Below are positions 22,392-31,607 of a stretch of 64,000 nucleotides of DNA, one piece after another; within the stretch, counting starts at the first letter, position 1; every line of letters begins with the position of its first letter. Source of the stretch: Pseudomonadota bacterium (lineage in GTDB: Bacteria; Pseudomonadota; Alphaproteobacteria; Sphingomonadales; Sphingomonadaceae); the NCBI GenBank assembly GCA_039818985.1, contig JBCBSU010000002.1, positions 434,001 to 498,000 on the forward strand, in the 5' to 3' direction. The translations under genes were made by a program, and so were the position numbers. Below the pieces are notes generated by a model that had not been told where the DNA came from, ran no database searches, and saw only the letters and a program-made list of their open reading frames with translations.

Positions 22392-22420
22392 ACCATAGTC
22401 AGATTGTCGCAAAGTTACAA
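22392..22420 (-). promoter_or_regulatory. Weak predicted promoter of pcs-mcr
   Basis: On the minus strand TTGTAA (22415-22420) and TATGGT (22392-22397) stand 17 bases apart, upstream of the inverted repeat. Each matches four of six consensus bases. The position and spacing fit; the sequence match is poor. Confidence 0.3.
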
Positions 22421-22509
22421 TGATAACGGCACGGGGGATGCTTTTGTTCCAAAAACAAAAAACGGAAGAAATTTTATTCCTTGTCTGAACACCAAGCAGA
22501 CCATGCCCA

Positions 22510-25293
22510 TCACTGCGGACCGGCTGTTTCGACACCATTACCGGCGATGGTGCGGGCATTGGCGTGAATCCGCACCGCGCCCAGATTGACCAGCGGCTCG
22601 GCATCGTCGAGCACAACGGGAGGGGTGCGCAGGCCCTGGCCGGCCTCGATTGCATCAGCCGAGAGCTTCTCGATGCGCAGGCTGTAACGGCCATAGGGCA
22701 CACGATCAAACAGGAAGAAGCCGTCAAATTCGGTCTGGGTTCTAACCTGTACCCGGCCTTCTACGTCGAGCAGTTCGAGCGTGACTCCGCCGATACCGGC
22801 GCCACCTGCGCTGACCAGCGTACCGTCGACCTCACCGGCGGCGACCAGCGGCAGTTCAACCCGGGCCGCAACACCCGGGCGTGGTGTGACCACCACACCC
22901 GAACCGGCGGGCTGCAAATAGGGGTCGGGCAGACGACCGGCATCGATCCCGACCAGCACCGGCTGAAAGGGTTGCAGCCCGTCGATCAATGCCCGGCCGC
23001 GATCATCGGTCGGCGTCAATGCAACGGCACGCCCGGCGGTCAGCTCGACATCCGCCTCGAGCGGCTCATTGCGCTGGCGGATGCCATCGGCATTGAGATC
23101 ACGAAACACCGTGGCCATCACCTGGCCGTTGGTTGCCAGCCGCTCATTGCTGAAGCGCAACCGGCCATTGCGCGGATCGGGACCAAGACTGAAGGCCAGA
23201 TTGAGACCGGCGGCAAAGGAGCCATCGGTCGCAGCCTCAACACTGCCGTTCAGGGAGAATTTGTCGAACTGGCGAATATAGCCCAGGCCAATCCGGGTGC
23301 GGTTGGCTCCGGCATCGAAGCCCAGCTCGGCGCGCCAGTTGGCACGGCTGCCCTGGCGCCATTCGCCCACCAGCGTCGCTGACTGGAAGCGTGAATCGGG
23401 TGACAGGCGAAAGCGTGATTCCCCGCGCAGCCGCAATTTGCCAAGCCGCAAATTGGCCAGCAGCGCAGTATCGACGATATCGTCGGGATCGGGGCCAAAG
23501 CGGCTGGTGTTGCGAATCCACTGCACCTCGCTGGTCAGCGAGACATTGCGCACCGCATAGGACAGACGCGATGACACTTCGAGCGTGTCGTTTCCGGTGT
23601 TGCGTGATCGGTACACTGCCTCGAATTCGGCCGGGATCGTACCCTTTCCGGCCTTGAAGAAATGCGTCACCGACAGCCGCTGCCGCCCGGTGACATTTTG
23701 CTGCAACTGGTCCGAGCGAAAACCGTCATTACCCCATATGGTCTCGGCGCGGACAAAGCTCTGGCCGAACTGGCCGAGAAACTGGCCGCGTATTGCGCCA
23801 TTGCCATCCACGTCGGATGCTGCGGAAATGTCGATCAGTGCTTTTCCCAGGGCCCTGCGGCCCGATAGCTCGAAGATATTCGATCTCCTGCCGAATATCC
23901 GCAGGCTGTGAAACGCTGCGGAAACCGATGTCCGTTCATCGATCCCGTGCTCCAGCCCGAAGGTGCCGCGCCAGCCCTGTGTCGGCAACACTACCGGATC
24001 GCGCAGCGTCACCAGATCACGCCCGGCCTGGTTGCCGCCGACCCAATAATAGGTCTCGCCAGGCGGAATGCTGTCCTGGCCCACCGGCAGTGACAGCTTT
24101 TCACGGCGGATCTGCCCCTGCGGACCATAGAGCACGACTTCGAAATCATTGACGCCGAACAACAATGGTACGTCGATAAACTCATAACGGCCATCGGCGC
24201 GGTTTTCGGTGAAGGCCAGCAGTTGGCCATTGCGGTACAGCTCGGCATCCCAGCCCAGAGGCAGCGAACCACGGAAACTGGTACGGTCAAAGGTGTCGGG
24301 TCGCTGCAGCGGGCGATTGGTGATCAGCGCACCGCGACCAATCACGCTCTGCGCCACCAAAGGCGTCGATATTGTGGCGACATCGCCCACCGCAACCTGG
24401 GTGGCCTTGAGCGGGCCGAGCATTTCGCCGCTCGGATCAGCACGATAGGCGCGAACGCGCAGGCTGTTGGGTACACCATCATTGTCCGATGCCAGTCGCG
24501 CATCGACCGATGCTTTGCCGATTTCACCCGAGGCAAACAATTCATAGCGCACATCAAACTGGCCACGATTGCGCTGGGCATCACGCAACCCTCCGACCGA
24601 CACCACCGCATCGACTGACGGCGTCTGCCACACAGAATAGGGCTGATCCGCCTGGGGCAGGTCAGCGAGGTCAAAATCCCTGACCGGGCGGATTTTCGCC
24701 GCCCGGGCCTTGCGCTCGGCAGCGCGCTGGAACGGCAGCTTGCGCTCCGATGTCAACAGCAGCAGCGCATTGGAAAGATCGGGCGTTAGATCAACCGAAA
24801 GCCAGCGCGACAAGGTGCGGGTATCGATGCACCAGCCCTCGGGCGTATCGTAAATATCACCGGAATTGAGCGACTGGCTCTTGTTCATGATTTGTACCAT
24901 ATTCTGATCGCGGTCGACGACCAGGATTTCCTCTTCGGCAAAAATCCAGCCAGTTGCGCGGCGCGACTTCTTGTTGAGCCGCACCGGAATATCGAGCGCC
25001 ATGATGACATCGGCAAAATCGACACAGACACCCCTGTCGGTGACATAGCCACGCACCCCATCGCCCAGACGAAACTGGCCGGAACGGATATCGAGCAGCA
25101 GAAAGTCATCGTCATTGGCCTGCCAGCTATCAGCACCCGCTGCACTGGCACTGTTGCCAATAGCGAACTGCGCCGTCGCCGGCTCCTCTGCCGTCTGTGC
25201 CTGGACAGGTGCGCCAAAAGCCGCGGACAGACAGGCTGTCGCGGCAGCTATCACACTGAAAAATAGGCGCTTTTGGAGAGGATATGATGTCAT
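22510..25293 (-). CDS. Usher-like outer-membrane protein of a DUF4402 fibre system
   Basis: A 927-residue secreted protein: signal peptide to about residue 32 (GAPVQA), then a periplasmic N-terminal domain (about 45-190) with two Cys (RGVCVDF, EGWCIDT). An usher-like module follows with ELYRNGQLLAFTENRADGRYEF. A long stretch rich in alternating hydrophobic residues resembles a beta-barrel (about 440-730). At the C-terminus are two carboxypeptidase-regulatory/SdrD-like beta-sandwich domains (VMATVFRDLNADGIRQ and GVTLELLDVEGRVQVRT...FFLFDRVPYGRYSLRI). In chaperone-usher systems the usher threads subunits across the outer membrane. I infer that role from the fold pattern plus the neighbouring chaperone and subunit genes. 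It is not a clear FimD-family protein by eye. Confidence 0.65.
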   Translation of the reverse strand: MTSYPLQKRLFFSVIAAATACLSAAFGAPVQAQTAEEPATAQFAIGNSASAAGADSWQANDDDFLLLDIRSGQFRLGDGVRGYVTDRGVCVDFADVIMALDIPVRLNKKSRRATGWIFAEEEILVVDRDQNMVQIMNKSQSLNSGDIYDTPEGWCIDTRTLSRWLSVDLTPDLSNALLLLTSERKLPFQRAAERKARAAKIRPVRDFDLADLPQADQPYSVWQTPSVDAVVSVGGLRDAQRNRGQFDVRYELFASGEIGKASVDARLASDNDGVPNSLRVRAYRADPSGEMLGPLKATQVAVGDVATISTPLVAQSVIGRGALITNRPLQRPDTFDRTSFRGSLPLGWDAELYRNGQLLAFTENRADGRYEFIDVPLLFGVNDFEVVLYGPQGQIRREKLSLPVGQDSIPPGETYYWVGGNQAGRDLVTLRDPVVLPTQGWRGTFGLEHGIDERTSVSAAFHSLRIFGRRSNIFELSGRRALGKALIDISAASDVDGNGAIRGQFLGQFGQSFVRAETIWGNDGFRSDQLQQNVTGRQRLSVTHFFKAGKGTIPAEFEAVYRSRNTGNDTLEVSSRLSYAVRNVSLTSEVQWIRNTSRFGPDPDDIVDTALLANLRLGKLRLRGESRFRLSPDSRFQSATLVGEWRQGSRANWRAELGFDAGANRTRIGLGYIRQFDKFSLNGSVEAATDGSFAAGLNLAFSLGPDPRNGRLRFSNERLATNGQVMATVFRDLNADGIRQRNEPLEADVELTAGRAVALTPTDDRGRALIDGLQPFQPVLVGIDAGRLPDPYLQPAGSGVVVTPRPGVAARVELPLVAAGEVDGTLVSAGGAGIGGVTLELLDVEGRVQVRTQTEFDGFFLFDRVPYGRYSLRIEKLSADAIEAGQGLRTPPVVLDDAEPLVNLGAVRIHANARTIAGNGVETAGPQ

Positions 25294-25344
25294 GACGTCG
25301 TCATGGTTTCAGCTGGTCGAGAGCGACTCAGCCCGGCACCTGGA

Positions 25345-26172
25345 CTATTGCAGCACTGTATCTATCTTGCTGATCAGTCCGCCCCCGGCATTGGATGCCT
25401 CATAATAGGCGATCGAAACCGGGCCGGTCATCGCCGTAGCCAGTTCTTCAGGGATAGGAAAGCGCACCGTGCGCCCTTCAAGCTCAGGGTAGACGGCGAT
25501 ACCACGCGCCACCAGCAGCGGCTCATCCAGCCCCGGCTTGGTGACGCGGATCTCTCCGAAAGTAGAGCCCTGCCCCTTGCGCGCGAGGTCAAAAGCCAGT
25601 GCCGGACCGTCTTCACCGCGCTCGATGCGGCCATTGGCAATGCTCGCCGTGGCTTCAAGACGTCCCTTGCGCACGATGATCGGGATGGTCACGCCATAAA
25701 TCGGTGTCAGCGCAATCGCCAGGCCCTCGACGTCGGTGTTGCTGGCGGCGGTGACCGACTGGACGTCGGGAATGGCACGAAACAGCATATGCGCACGATA
25801 TTCGCCATCGGGCAGTTCAGCCGGCGGACGAATGCCGATGCGGATCGCCTGTGGCTGGTTCGGCGGCAATGTAACCCGGCGCGGGGCATAGCGAATCATC
25901 TTGAGCGCCGCCTGCTCGATCGCATTGGCCTCTGCCTTGCTGACCTCGTCAAGACGGCCATCCGGTGTCATGCGACGCAGCTCGAGAGTAATGCGATAGG
26001 TCGCTACCTCTTCGCCGACATTGTTGAGGATAACCTCGGTGCCGCGCCGGTCATCGAGGACGATGCGGGTCGGCGCCACCAGCAAGTCGCCGCCAGCGGC
26101 ATGGGCCGATGTGATGCTGCCTGCCAATACCGTCCCTGCAAACAGCAAGGCAGCGCAAAAAGAGCGGAACAT
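25345..26172 (-). CDS. PapD-like periplasmic chaperone
   Basis: A 275-residue exported protein with a signal peptide ending SAHAAGG. The immunoglobulin-like chaperone domain starts GDLLVAPTRIVLDDRRGTEV. It has the edge-strand pattern YRITLELRRM and the segment IRYAPRRVTLPPNQPQAIRI, the usual PapD/FimC layout (a G1-strand-like region and conserved proline-rich turn). A second domain follows (YGVTIPIIVRKG). Such chaperones donate a strand to fibre subunits in the periplasm. A ribosome site AGGGGATAA precedes the ATG. The usher-like gene follows 51 bases downstream and the DUF4402 subunit gene lies upstream, separated by a terminator. Confidence 0.8.
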   Translation of the reverse strand: MFRSFCAALLFAGTVLAGSITSAHAAGGDLLVAPTRIVLDDRRGTEVILNNVGEEVATYRITLELRRMTPDGRLDEVSKAEANAIEQAALKMIRYAPRRVTLPPNQPQAIRIGIRPPAELPDGEYRAHMLFRAIPDVQSVTAASNTDVEGLAIALTPIYGVTIPIIVRKGRLEATASIANGRIERGEDGPALAFDLARKGQGSTFGEIRVTKPGLDEPLLVARGIAVYPELEGRTVRFPIPEELATAMTGPVSIAYYEASNAGGGLISKIDTVLQ

Positions 26173-26324
26173 ATGATTATCCCCTGAAGTTCTGGTCCCT
26201 GGGGCATGGAGGATTTCCCGTTCCTGCCATTACCCCGCATATTCCGTGATCGCGCAATATGGTTGATATTTCGCTAACCATGATGGTCAGCGTCGGAGGA
26301 AGCTTTCAACAGCGGAAGCGGCGC

Positions 26325-26363
26325 GCAAAAAAGGCGCCGGATAGAGCATATACCCGGCGCCTT
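26325..26363 (-). terminator. Rho-independent terminator between subunit and chaperone genes
   Basis: AAGGCGCCGG (26331-26340) and CCGGCGCCTT (26354-26363) form a perfect 10-bp stem with a 13-base loop. Read on the minus strand it is followed by a run of six T. It lies between the DUF4402 gene and the chaperone gene, so it probably limits read-through from subunit to assembly genes. Confidence 0.88.
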
Positions 26364-26415
26364 TATAGGCTTTATGCACTGAAAAACATGGTTTTCCAGC
26401 GATGTATTTCAGTCA

Positions 26416-26913
26416 TTACTGATAGTCGACGGTAACCTCGAAAGTGCCGTCATAATTGCCGTCAGCCTGGTTGTCGGCAACGGTCAGCGTGCCGCCAACC
26501 GAGAAACCGTCACCGCCGGCCAGGGTCAGCGTCGAATCCGAAGCGCTCAGCGATGCCGTCATGGTATCGCCATCATCGTTGGTCAGGGTGACCGAAGGAT
26601 CAACAGTGACGCTCACAATCTCACCCAGGGTGCCGGTCACGTCAAAGCCGGCGGCCGATACGGTGCCGGAACAGACGAGATTGGCATCGCACGAGCTCAG
26701 GCTGCCATCGGTAGCGATTTCGACGTCGCCGCCATTATCGCCTACGACAACAGTGCCGAAGTTCAGTGCCGAACCGTCAGATTCGACAGTTACCTGCTGG
26801 AGGATACGTGCCACGGCATCAGCTTCTGCCGTATCGGCATGGGCGCTGGTGGAGGCCATGGCAGCCATGGCAGCGGCGGATACGGTCAGTGCTTTGAAAA
26901 TTGTCTTGTTCAT
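26416..26913 (-). CDS. DUF4402 fibre-subunit-like exported protein
   Basis: A 165-residue protein with a clear signal peptide (MNKTIFKALTVSAAAMAAMA, cut after SAHA). A beta-rich mature domain of about 137 residues follows. It has one Cys pair (SSCDANLVCSG), a start strand LQQVTVESDGSALNFGTVVV and the C-terminal motif YDGTFEVTVDYQ, the DUF4402 pattern. The pilin-like size, the Cys pair and the beta C-terminus fit a structural subunit of a chaperone-assembled surface fibre. It is first in the locus, followed by its own terminator, and AAGGGA stands upstream of the ATG. Subunit function is inferred from fold and neighbours. Confidence 0.78.
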   Translation of the reverse strand: MNKTIFKALTVSAAAMAAMASTSAHADTAEADAVARILQQVTVESDGSALNFGTVVVGDNGGDVEIATDGSLSSCDANLVCSGTVSAAGFDVTGTLGEIVSVTVDPSVTLTNDDGDTMTASLSASDSTLTLAGGDGFSVGGTLTVADNQADGNYDGTFEVTVDYQ

Positions 26914-27045
26914 CTCTGGTCCCTTCTACATCGCAAGATGCGAATATGATAATGCCGGGGCCCACATGCACCCGGTGCGAATGGCTATTCCCACTCCATT
27001 CACGAGCGCTTATGGCAAAGAGCCGTTCAGCCTTTACTGAAAATC

Positions 27046-27053
27046 ATGGTTAA
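27046..27053 (-). promoter_or_regulatory. TTAACCAT motif upstream of the DUF4402 gene
   Basis: The minus strand reads TTAACCAT 133 bases upstream of the subunit start. This octamer matches a CtrA-type half-site known from alphaproteobacteria, but a single half-site is weak evidence. Confidence 0.25.
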
Positions 27054-27110
27054 CCGGATTTAACGATTTGCAGTTAGCCGCTACCCTTGCGGCATTAACC
27101 ACAAAAGGGG

Positions 27111-27138
27111 ATATGGCACGCCGGATCACGGGCCATAT
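27111..27138 (-). terminator. Possible terminator after parAB
   Basis: ATATGGC (27111-27117) and GCCATAT (27132-27138) pair perfectly, and on the minus strand CCCCTTTTG follows. It stands 32 bases after the parB stop. The loop is large and the T-run short, so termination is plausible rather than certain. Confidence 0.4.
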
Positions 27139-27169
27139 ATTAGGGATTTAATTTCTTTTAATCAGTAAT

Positions 27170-28162
27170 TTAGATGAAATCACCAGAGAGGCGCTGGCAC
27201 AGAAGATCAAGTTGGTCGAGGCTCGAATAACGCACCGATATATCACCTGACACACCATTTTTGCCGGACTTGATACTGACTTTCATGCCAAGCAGATCGG
27301 AAAGATGCTGCTCCACAGCGGCAATATCCGAGTCGGTCTGGTTCATCGCCAGAGCCTTGCCGCGCCGCCCCCGCCCGGGTTTGCCGTCAGCGGCGCCGGT
27401 ACCGGTGCGCACCAGCTTCTCCACCTCGCGCACCGACAGACCCTGTTTGACCACCCGCCGCGCCAGCTCTTCCGGTGCCGCTGCGGTGATCAGGGCCCGC
27501 GCATGGCCCATGGACAATTGCCCCGCATCGACCAGATCCAGCACCGCATCGGGCAATGCCAGCAGCCGCATCATATTGACGACATGGCTGCGTGACTTGT
27601 CGACCAGTTCCGCCAGGTCGGCAGGGCTGAGCTGCTGCTGTTCGGTCATTTGTTTATAGGCGCGCGCTTCCTCGACCGGAGTGAGGTCCTCACGCTGGAT
27701 ATTCTCGATCAGCGCAATGGCCAGCGTCTGTTCATCATCGAGATCGCGCACAATCGCCGGAATTTCGTGCAGTCTTGCCCGTTGCGCCGCGCGCCAACGG
27801 CGTTCTCCAGCCACCAGTTGATAATGGCCGTCCCTGGATGCAGGGCGGACGATGATCGGCTGGATCACACCGCGCTGCGCAATGCTCGCCGCCAGCTCAT
27901 CAAGTGCAGCATCGGCAAAATGGCGCCGCGGCTGATCGGGATGCGGCTTGATACGGCCAATGGCGATCCGCGCCAGACCATCGCTGACAGTGCCATCACC
28001 AGTGACAAACGATACATCACCGACAGCCTCACCATCGGGTGCCACAGGCCGCTCGGGCCGGGCTTCGCCAAGCAGCGCGTTCAGCCCGCGTCCCAGACCG
28101 CTGGGCCGCTTCGCCGCTATCGTCTTTTTCGTTTTCTTCTTGCTGTCTGTCCTGTCGCTCAT
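27170..28162 (-). CDS. parB: Chromosome-partitioning protein ParB
   Basis: A CTP-dependent clamp that loads at parS sites and organises origin segregation. The 330-residue protein has the N-terminal ParA-contact segment (GLGRGLNALLG) and CTPase boxes (QPRRHF, GVIQPIIVRP, LVAGERRWRAAQ, ENIQREDLTP). The helix-turn-helix lies around LSPADLAELVDKSRSHVVNMMRLL, and the C-terminal dimerisation domain ends SLDQLDLLCQRLSGDFI. It overlaps parA by four bases, and two perfect parS sites lie within 3.5 kb. Confidence 0.97.
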   Translation of the reverse strand: MSDRTDSKKKTKKTIAAKRPSGLGRGLNALLGEARPERPVAPDGEAVGDVSFVTGDGTVSDGLARIAIGRIKPHPDQPRRHFADAALDELAASIAQRGVIQPIIVRPASRDGHYQLVAGERRWRAAQRARLHEIPAIVRDLDDEQTLAIALIENIQREDLTPVEEARAYKQMTEQQQLSPADLAELVDKSRSHVVNMMRLLALPDAVLDLVDAGQLSMGHARALITAAAPEELARRVVKQGLSVREVEKLVRTGTGAADGKPGRGRRGKALAMNQTDSDIAAVEQHLSDLLGMKVSIKSGKNGVSGDISVRYSSLDQLDLLCQRLSGDFI

Positions 28163-28944
28163 GCGGCAACCTTTCTTTCGGGCAGGCGGGCGATCAATTC
28201 CTTGGCCAACGCAATATAGGCAGCAGAGCCGGCACAGCGATGATCATAAACCAGCGCCGGCATGCCATGGCTCGGCGCTTCAGAAAGGCGCACATTACGC
28301 GGAATCACTGTGTCGAACACCAGGGTACCGAGACAGTCGCGCACATCATCGCTGACCTGGTCGGTCAGGCGATTGCGCCGGTCATGCATGGTCAGCACCA
28401 CGCCAAGTATGGAAAGCTCGGGATTGAACACCTGCTGCACCCGCTCGACCGTCTGCAGCAACTGGCTAAGCCCCTCGAGCGCGAAAAACTCGCATTGCAA
28501 GGGCACCAGCAGGGAGTCCGCCGCAACCAGCGCATTCAGCGTCAACAGGCCCAAAGATGGTGGACAATCGATCAGGCAAACGTCCCAGATATCCTGCGTT
28601 GTGCCTTCGGCAATGGCGTTCTTCAGCCTCTCGGTACGGTCTTCAAGCTCGACCATCTCAACCTCGGCACCCGACAGGTCCACAGTTGCCGGGACAATTG
28701 ACAGATTGGGAATGGTGGTCGGCAACGCAGAACCGGCAATATCTGCACTGCCTGTCAGCACGTCATAGCTCGACCGGCTGCGATCACTCAGTGCAACACC
28801 CAGGCCGGTCGAAGCATTGCCCTGTGGATCGAGGTCGATCAGCAAGGTGCGCCAGCCGGTCGCTGCAAGCGCCGTCGACACATTGATCGCCGACGTGGTC
28901 TTGCCTACTCCACCCTTCTGATTCGCGACGGCAATGGTGATCAT
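28159..28944 (-). CDS. parA: Chromosome-partitioning ATPase ParA
   Basis: A Walker-type ATPase that drives segregation of ParB-bound origin regions over the nucleoid. The 261-residue protein begins ITIAVANQKGGVGKTTSAIN (deviant Walker A). It continues with TLLIDLDPQGNASTGLG (Walker A') and VCLIDCPPSLGLLTLNAL (Walker B). AAGGAG lies nine bases before the ATG. It is first in the parA-parB pair. Confidence 0.97.
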   Translation of the reverse strand: MITIAVANQKGGVGKTTSAINVSTALAATGWRTLLIDLDPQGNASTGLGVALSDRSRSSYDVLTGSADIAGSALPTTIPNLSIVPATVDLSGAEVEMVELEDRTERLKNAIAEGTTQDIWDVCLIDCPPSLGLLTLNALVAADSLLVPLQCEFFALEGLSQLLQTVERVQQVFNPELSILGVVLTMHDRRNRLTDQVSDDVRDCLGTLVFDTVIPRNVRLSEAPSHGMPALVYDHRCAGSAAYIALAKELIARLPERKVAA

Positions 28945-29008
28945 TAAGCAGCGCTCCTTGGCGAATACATCCTTCCAGCCCCTGATTCGGGTCCCGGAGC
29001 CTGATCTA

Positions 29009-29665
29009 TCAGGACTTTATCTGGCCTCGACCATGGATGATCCCGGCTTCGGGATCGGTCAGCGAGTGTTTCACGTGAAACACCTTCTGCCATTTCCTTG
29101 GCAAGGCTGCCAGTTCGTTTACCGCATTTTTGCCCTTGGGCAGAATCCACAGGGTGTTTTCTGTGGAAAAGCGCGCGGCCAGCGTCAGTAATTTCGGCAG
29201 CGGTGCAAAAGCTCGCGCGGTGATAATCCCGGCGTCGCATCGGGGCATGGTCTCAAGCCGCCCACCGTAAATGCTCACCGTCCTGGTGAGACCGAGTGCC
29301 TCTACCGCCACCTCCAGAAAAGCTACACGCTTGCGCCGCGATTCGACCAATATGGTCGGCAGGCCAGTGCAGATGGCGATCACCAACCCGGGCAGACCGG
29401 GTCCCGAGCCGAGATCAAGCCACGGGCTGCTATGATCCTTTGGGACGTGGCACAGCAATTGGGCGCTGTCGACGATATGCCGTGCCCAGAGACTGTCGAG
29501 CGTTGAGCGTGCGATAAGATTCTGCTGTGCGGATTCGTTGCGCAGCAGATCGGCGTAAATCTCGAGACGCGCCATGTTTTCACGGGAAACACCCAGATCG
29601 TGCACCAGCCAGTCATGTGCGGCAGGATCCGTGGTTATTGATGTCCCGGGGCTGTGATGGCTCAT
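29009..29665 (-). CDS. rsmG: 16S rRNA (guanine-527 N7)-methyltransferase RsmG
   Basis: Methylates G527 of 16S rRNA using SAM. The 218-residue product has the GidB pattern LWARHIVDSAQLL, SAM motif LDLGSGPGLPGLVIAI, ESRRKRVAFLEVA and ITARAFAPLPKLLTLA. It lies five bases after mnmG, in the mnmG-rsmG-parA-parB string typical of alphaproteobacterial origin regions. A perfect parS site is embedded near its 3' end, translated as part of VFHVKHS. Confidence 0.95.
   Translation of the reverse strand: MSHHSPGTSITTDPAAHDWLVHDLGVSRENMARLEIYADLLRNESAQQNLIARSTLDSLWARHIVDSAQLLCHVPKDHSSPWLDLGSGPGLPGLVIAICTGLPTILVESRRKRVAFLEVAVEALGLTRTVSIYGGRLETMPRCDAGIITARAFAPLPKLLTLAARFSTENTLWILPKGKNAVNELAALPRKWQKVFHVKHSLTDPEAGIIHGRGQIKS
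29067..29082. other. parS centromere site 1
   Basis: The sequence TGTTTCACGTGAAACA is an exact 16-bp palindrome identical to the conserved bacterial parS consensus bound by ParB. It lies inside the 3' part of rsmG, about 1 kb upstream of the parB start. Confidence 0.96.
29576..29591. other. Degenerate parS-like site
   Basis: GTTTTCACGGGAAACA matches the parS consensus at 13 of 16 positions, with mismatches at positions 1, 2 and 10. It lies inside rsmG, 500 bases from a perfect site. It may be a weak site or chance. Confidence 0.3.
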
Positions 29666-29670
29666 AAAGC

Positions 29671-31518
29671 TCAGGCAGCACGCCGCTTGGCATGCACCAA
29701 TATCGCCGATAGCGCCGCCGGGGTGATCCCGCGAATGCGCCCCGCAGCGGCCAGAGTCTCGGGCCGGGCAGCGGATAAACGATCGATCATCTCATTGGAC
29801 AGGCCGGGCAGCGCCGCATAGTCGAGATCATCAGGTAGGCTGATCCGCTCATTGTTGCGGATATCGCGCAATTCGGCGTCCTGACGCCGCAAATAGGGCG
29901 CATAGCGTGCATCTTCGGTAATCTCGTTGGCCAGTTCGGCATCACAGACCAGTCCTGGCTGGATGGCAGCGAGATCGTTGAGATGGATATTGGGGAAGCG
30001 CAACCAGTCGAACAGACTCTGCCTGCCAGCATCGCGCTTGACCGCAATATCCGCAGCTATCAGTGCTTCAGCGCCAATGGACGCATCCAGTGCCTCGATG
30101 ATCCGTACCTTGGTTGCAGCGCGCTCGCCAAACCAGTGCGCCCGCTCTTCCCTGACGCACCCGGTTTGCAAAGCCATTGCCGTCAGTCGATCCGAAGCGT
30201 TATTGGCGCGTAGCCGCAGCCGATATTCCGCCCGCGAAGTCAGCATGCGATAGGGTTCAGTGACGCCATGCAGCACCAGATCGTCAATCATGACTGCGAT
30301 ATAGCTGTTGGCGCGGTCGAGTGGAGGCATGTCTTTGTCCTGCACCGCACAGGCAGCAGCCATACCGGCAACCAGCCCCTGCGCCGCCGCCTCTTCATAA
30401 CCGGTGGTGCCGTTTATCTGCCCTGCGCAATAGAGACCCGGAAGGGCCGCCAGCTGCAAATCGTGGCCCAGCGCTCGCGGATCGACATGATCATATTCCA
30501 CTGCATAGCCGGGAATGACGATTTTCGCGCGCTCCATCCCCGCCATGGCATTGACCATGGCCTGCTGAATGTCGGTCGGTAGCGAAGTGCTGATGCCATT
30601 GGGATAGATCAGATGATCGTTGAGTCCCTCGGGTTCGAGGAAGACCTGATGTCCGTCGCGATCCCCAAAGCGATGGATCTTGTCCTCGATCGACGGACAG
30701 TAGCGCGGCCCTTCCCCCTGGATCTCGCCGCCAAATAGCGGTGAGCGATCAAGGCCTGAACGGATAATGTCATGGGCTGCCGGATTGGTGCGGGTGATAG
30801 CGCAGAACAGGGCCGGATTGCTTCGCGCCCGGGTGAGCGGCGACATGGTCCAGCCATCATCATCGCTGGGCTGCACCTCGAGCCGGCTCCAGTCGATGGT
30901 GCGGCCATCAATGCGTGGCGGTGTGCCGGTCTTTAGCCGTGCCATCGGCAGATGACGGGCATAAAGCTGGTCCGCCAATCGAGTCGCGGCGCGCTCTTCG
31001 ATACGCCCGCCCTCATAGCGCTCATCGCCGCGAAACAGCCGACCACCAAGAAAGGTGCCAGTAGCCAGGATAATGCGTCCGCCTTCAACCACACTGCCAT
31101 CGCCGAGCACCACGCCACCCAGCTTATCGCCGGGCATATGCAGTTCTGCCGCTTCGCCCTCGATTATCGTCAATGTCTCGAGTTCAGCCAGCATATGCTG
31201 GATCGCCGCACGATACAGCATGCGGTCAGCCTGGACTCGCGGCCCCTGTACTGCGCTGCCCTTGCTCTTGTTGAGCATGCGGTAATGAATCGCTGCAGCA
31301 TCGGCGGCACGACCGATAAGACCATCAAACGCATCAACCTCGCGCACCAGATGACCCTTGCCCAGCCCGCCAATTGCCGGGTTGCACGACATCGCCCCCA
31401 GCCCGTCGCGGCTGAAACTGATCAGCGCCACGCTACAGCCCATGCGCGCGGCGACAGCCGCCGCTTCGCATCCGGCATGGCCGCCGCCAACCACGATAAT
31501 GTCAAATGCCTGACTCAT
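29671..31518 (-). CDS. mnmG: tRNA uridine-34 modification enzyme MnmG (GidA)
   Basis: The FAD-dependent subunit that, with MnmE, installs carboxymethylaminomethyl groups at wobble uridine 34. The 615-residue product has the FAD motif [14 protein letters not shown] at the N-terminus. Also present are [60 protein letters not shown] and the C-terminal helical domain ending [19 protein letters not shown]. Its size is standard. AGGGCG precedes the ATG. It is cotranscribed with rsmG. Confidence 0.97.
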   Translation of the reverse strand: MSQAFDIIVVGGGHAGCEAAAVAARMGCSVALISFSRDGLGAMSCNPAIGGLGKGHLVREVDAFDGLIGRAADAAAIHYRMLNKSKGSAVQGPRVQADRMLYRAAIQHMLAELETLTIIEGEAAELHMPGDKLGGVVLGDGSVVEGGRIILATGTFLGGRLFRGDERYEGGRIEERAATRLADQLYARHLPMARLKTGTPPRIDGRTIDWSRLEVQPSDDDGWTMSPLTRARSNPALFCAITRTNPAAHDIIRSGLDRSPLFGGEIQGEGPRYCPSIEDKIHRFGDRDGHQVFLEPEGLNDHLIYPNGISTSLPTDIQQAMVNAMAGMERAKIVIPGYAVEYDHVDPRALGHDLQLAALPGLYCAGQINGTTGYEEAAAQGLVAGMAAACAVQDKDMPPLDRANSYIAVMIDDLVLHGVTEPYRMLTSRAEYRLRLRANNASDRLTAMALQTGCVREERAHWFGERAATKVRIIEALDASIGAEALIAADIAVKRDAGRQSLFDWLRFPNIHLNDLAAIQPGLVCDAELANEITEDARYAPYLRRQDAELRDIRNNERISLPDDLDYAALPGLSNEMIDRLSAARPETLAAAGRIRGITPAALSAILVHAKRRAA

Positions 31519-31581
31519 GCGAGCGCCCTATAAATCACCCGGGGCGACGGGTCAAAGCTCTATACGTAGCAGGATCGGAAC

Positions 31582-31597
31582 TGTTTCACGTGAAACA
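31582..31597. other. parS centromere site 2
   Basis: A second exact TGTTTCACGTGAAACA palindrome, in the intergenic gap just upstream of mnmG and 8.1 kb left of the predicted origin. Confidence 0.96.
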
Positions 31598-31607
31598 CTC
31601 GGCACTT

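Noticed and set aside
12803-26913. pcs-mcr plus fibre locus as a genomic island integrated at tRNA-Leu
   Set aside because: I found no integrase and no clear second copy of the tRNA 3' end at the far side. Base composition of pcs and mcr looks like the host.
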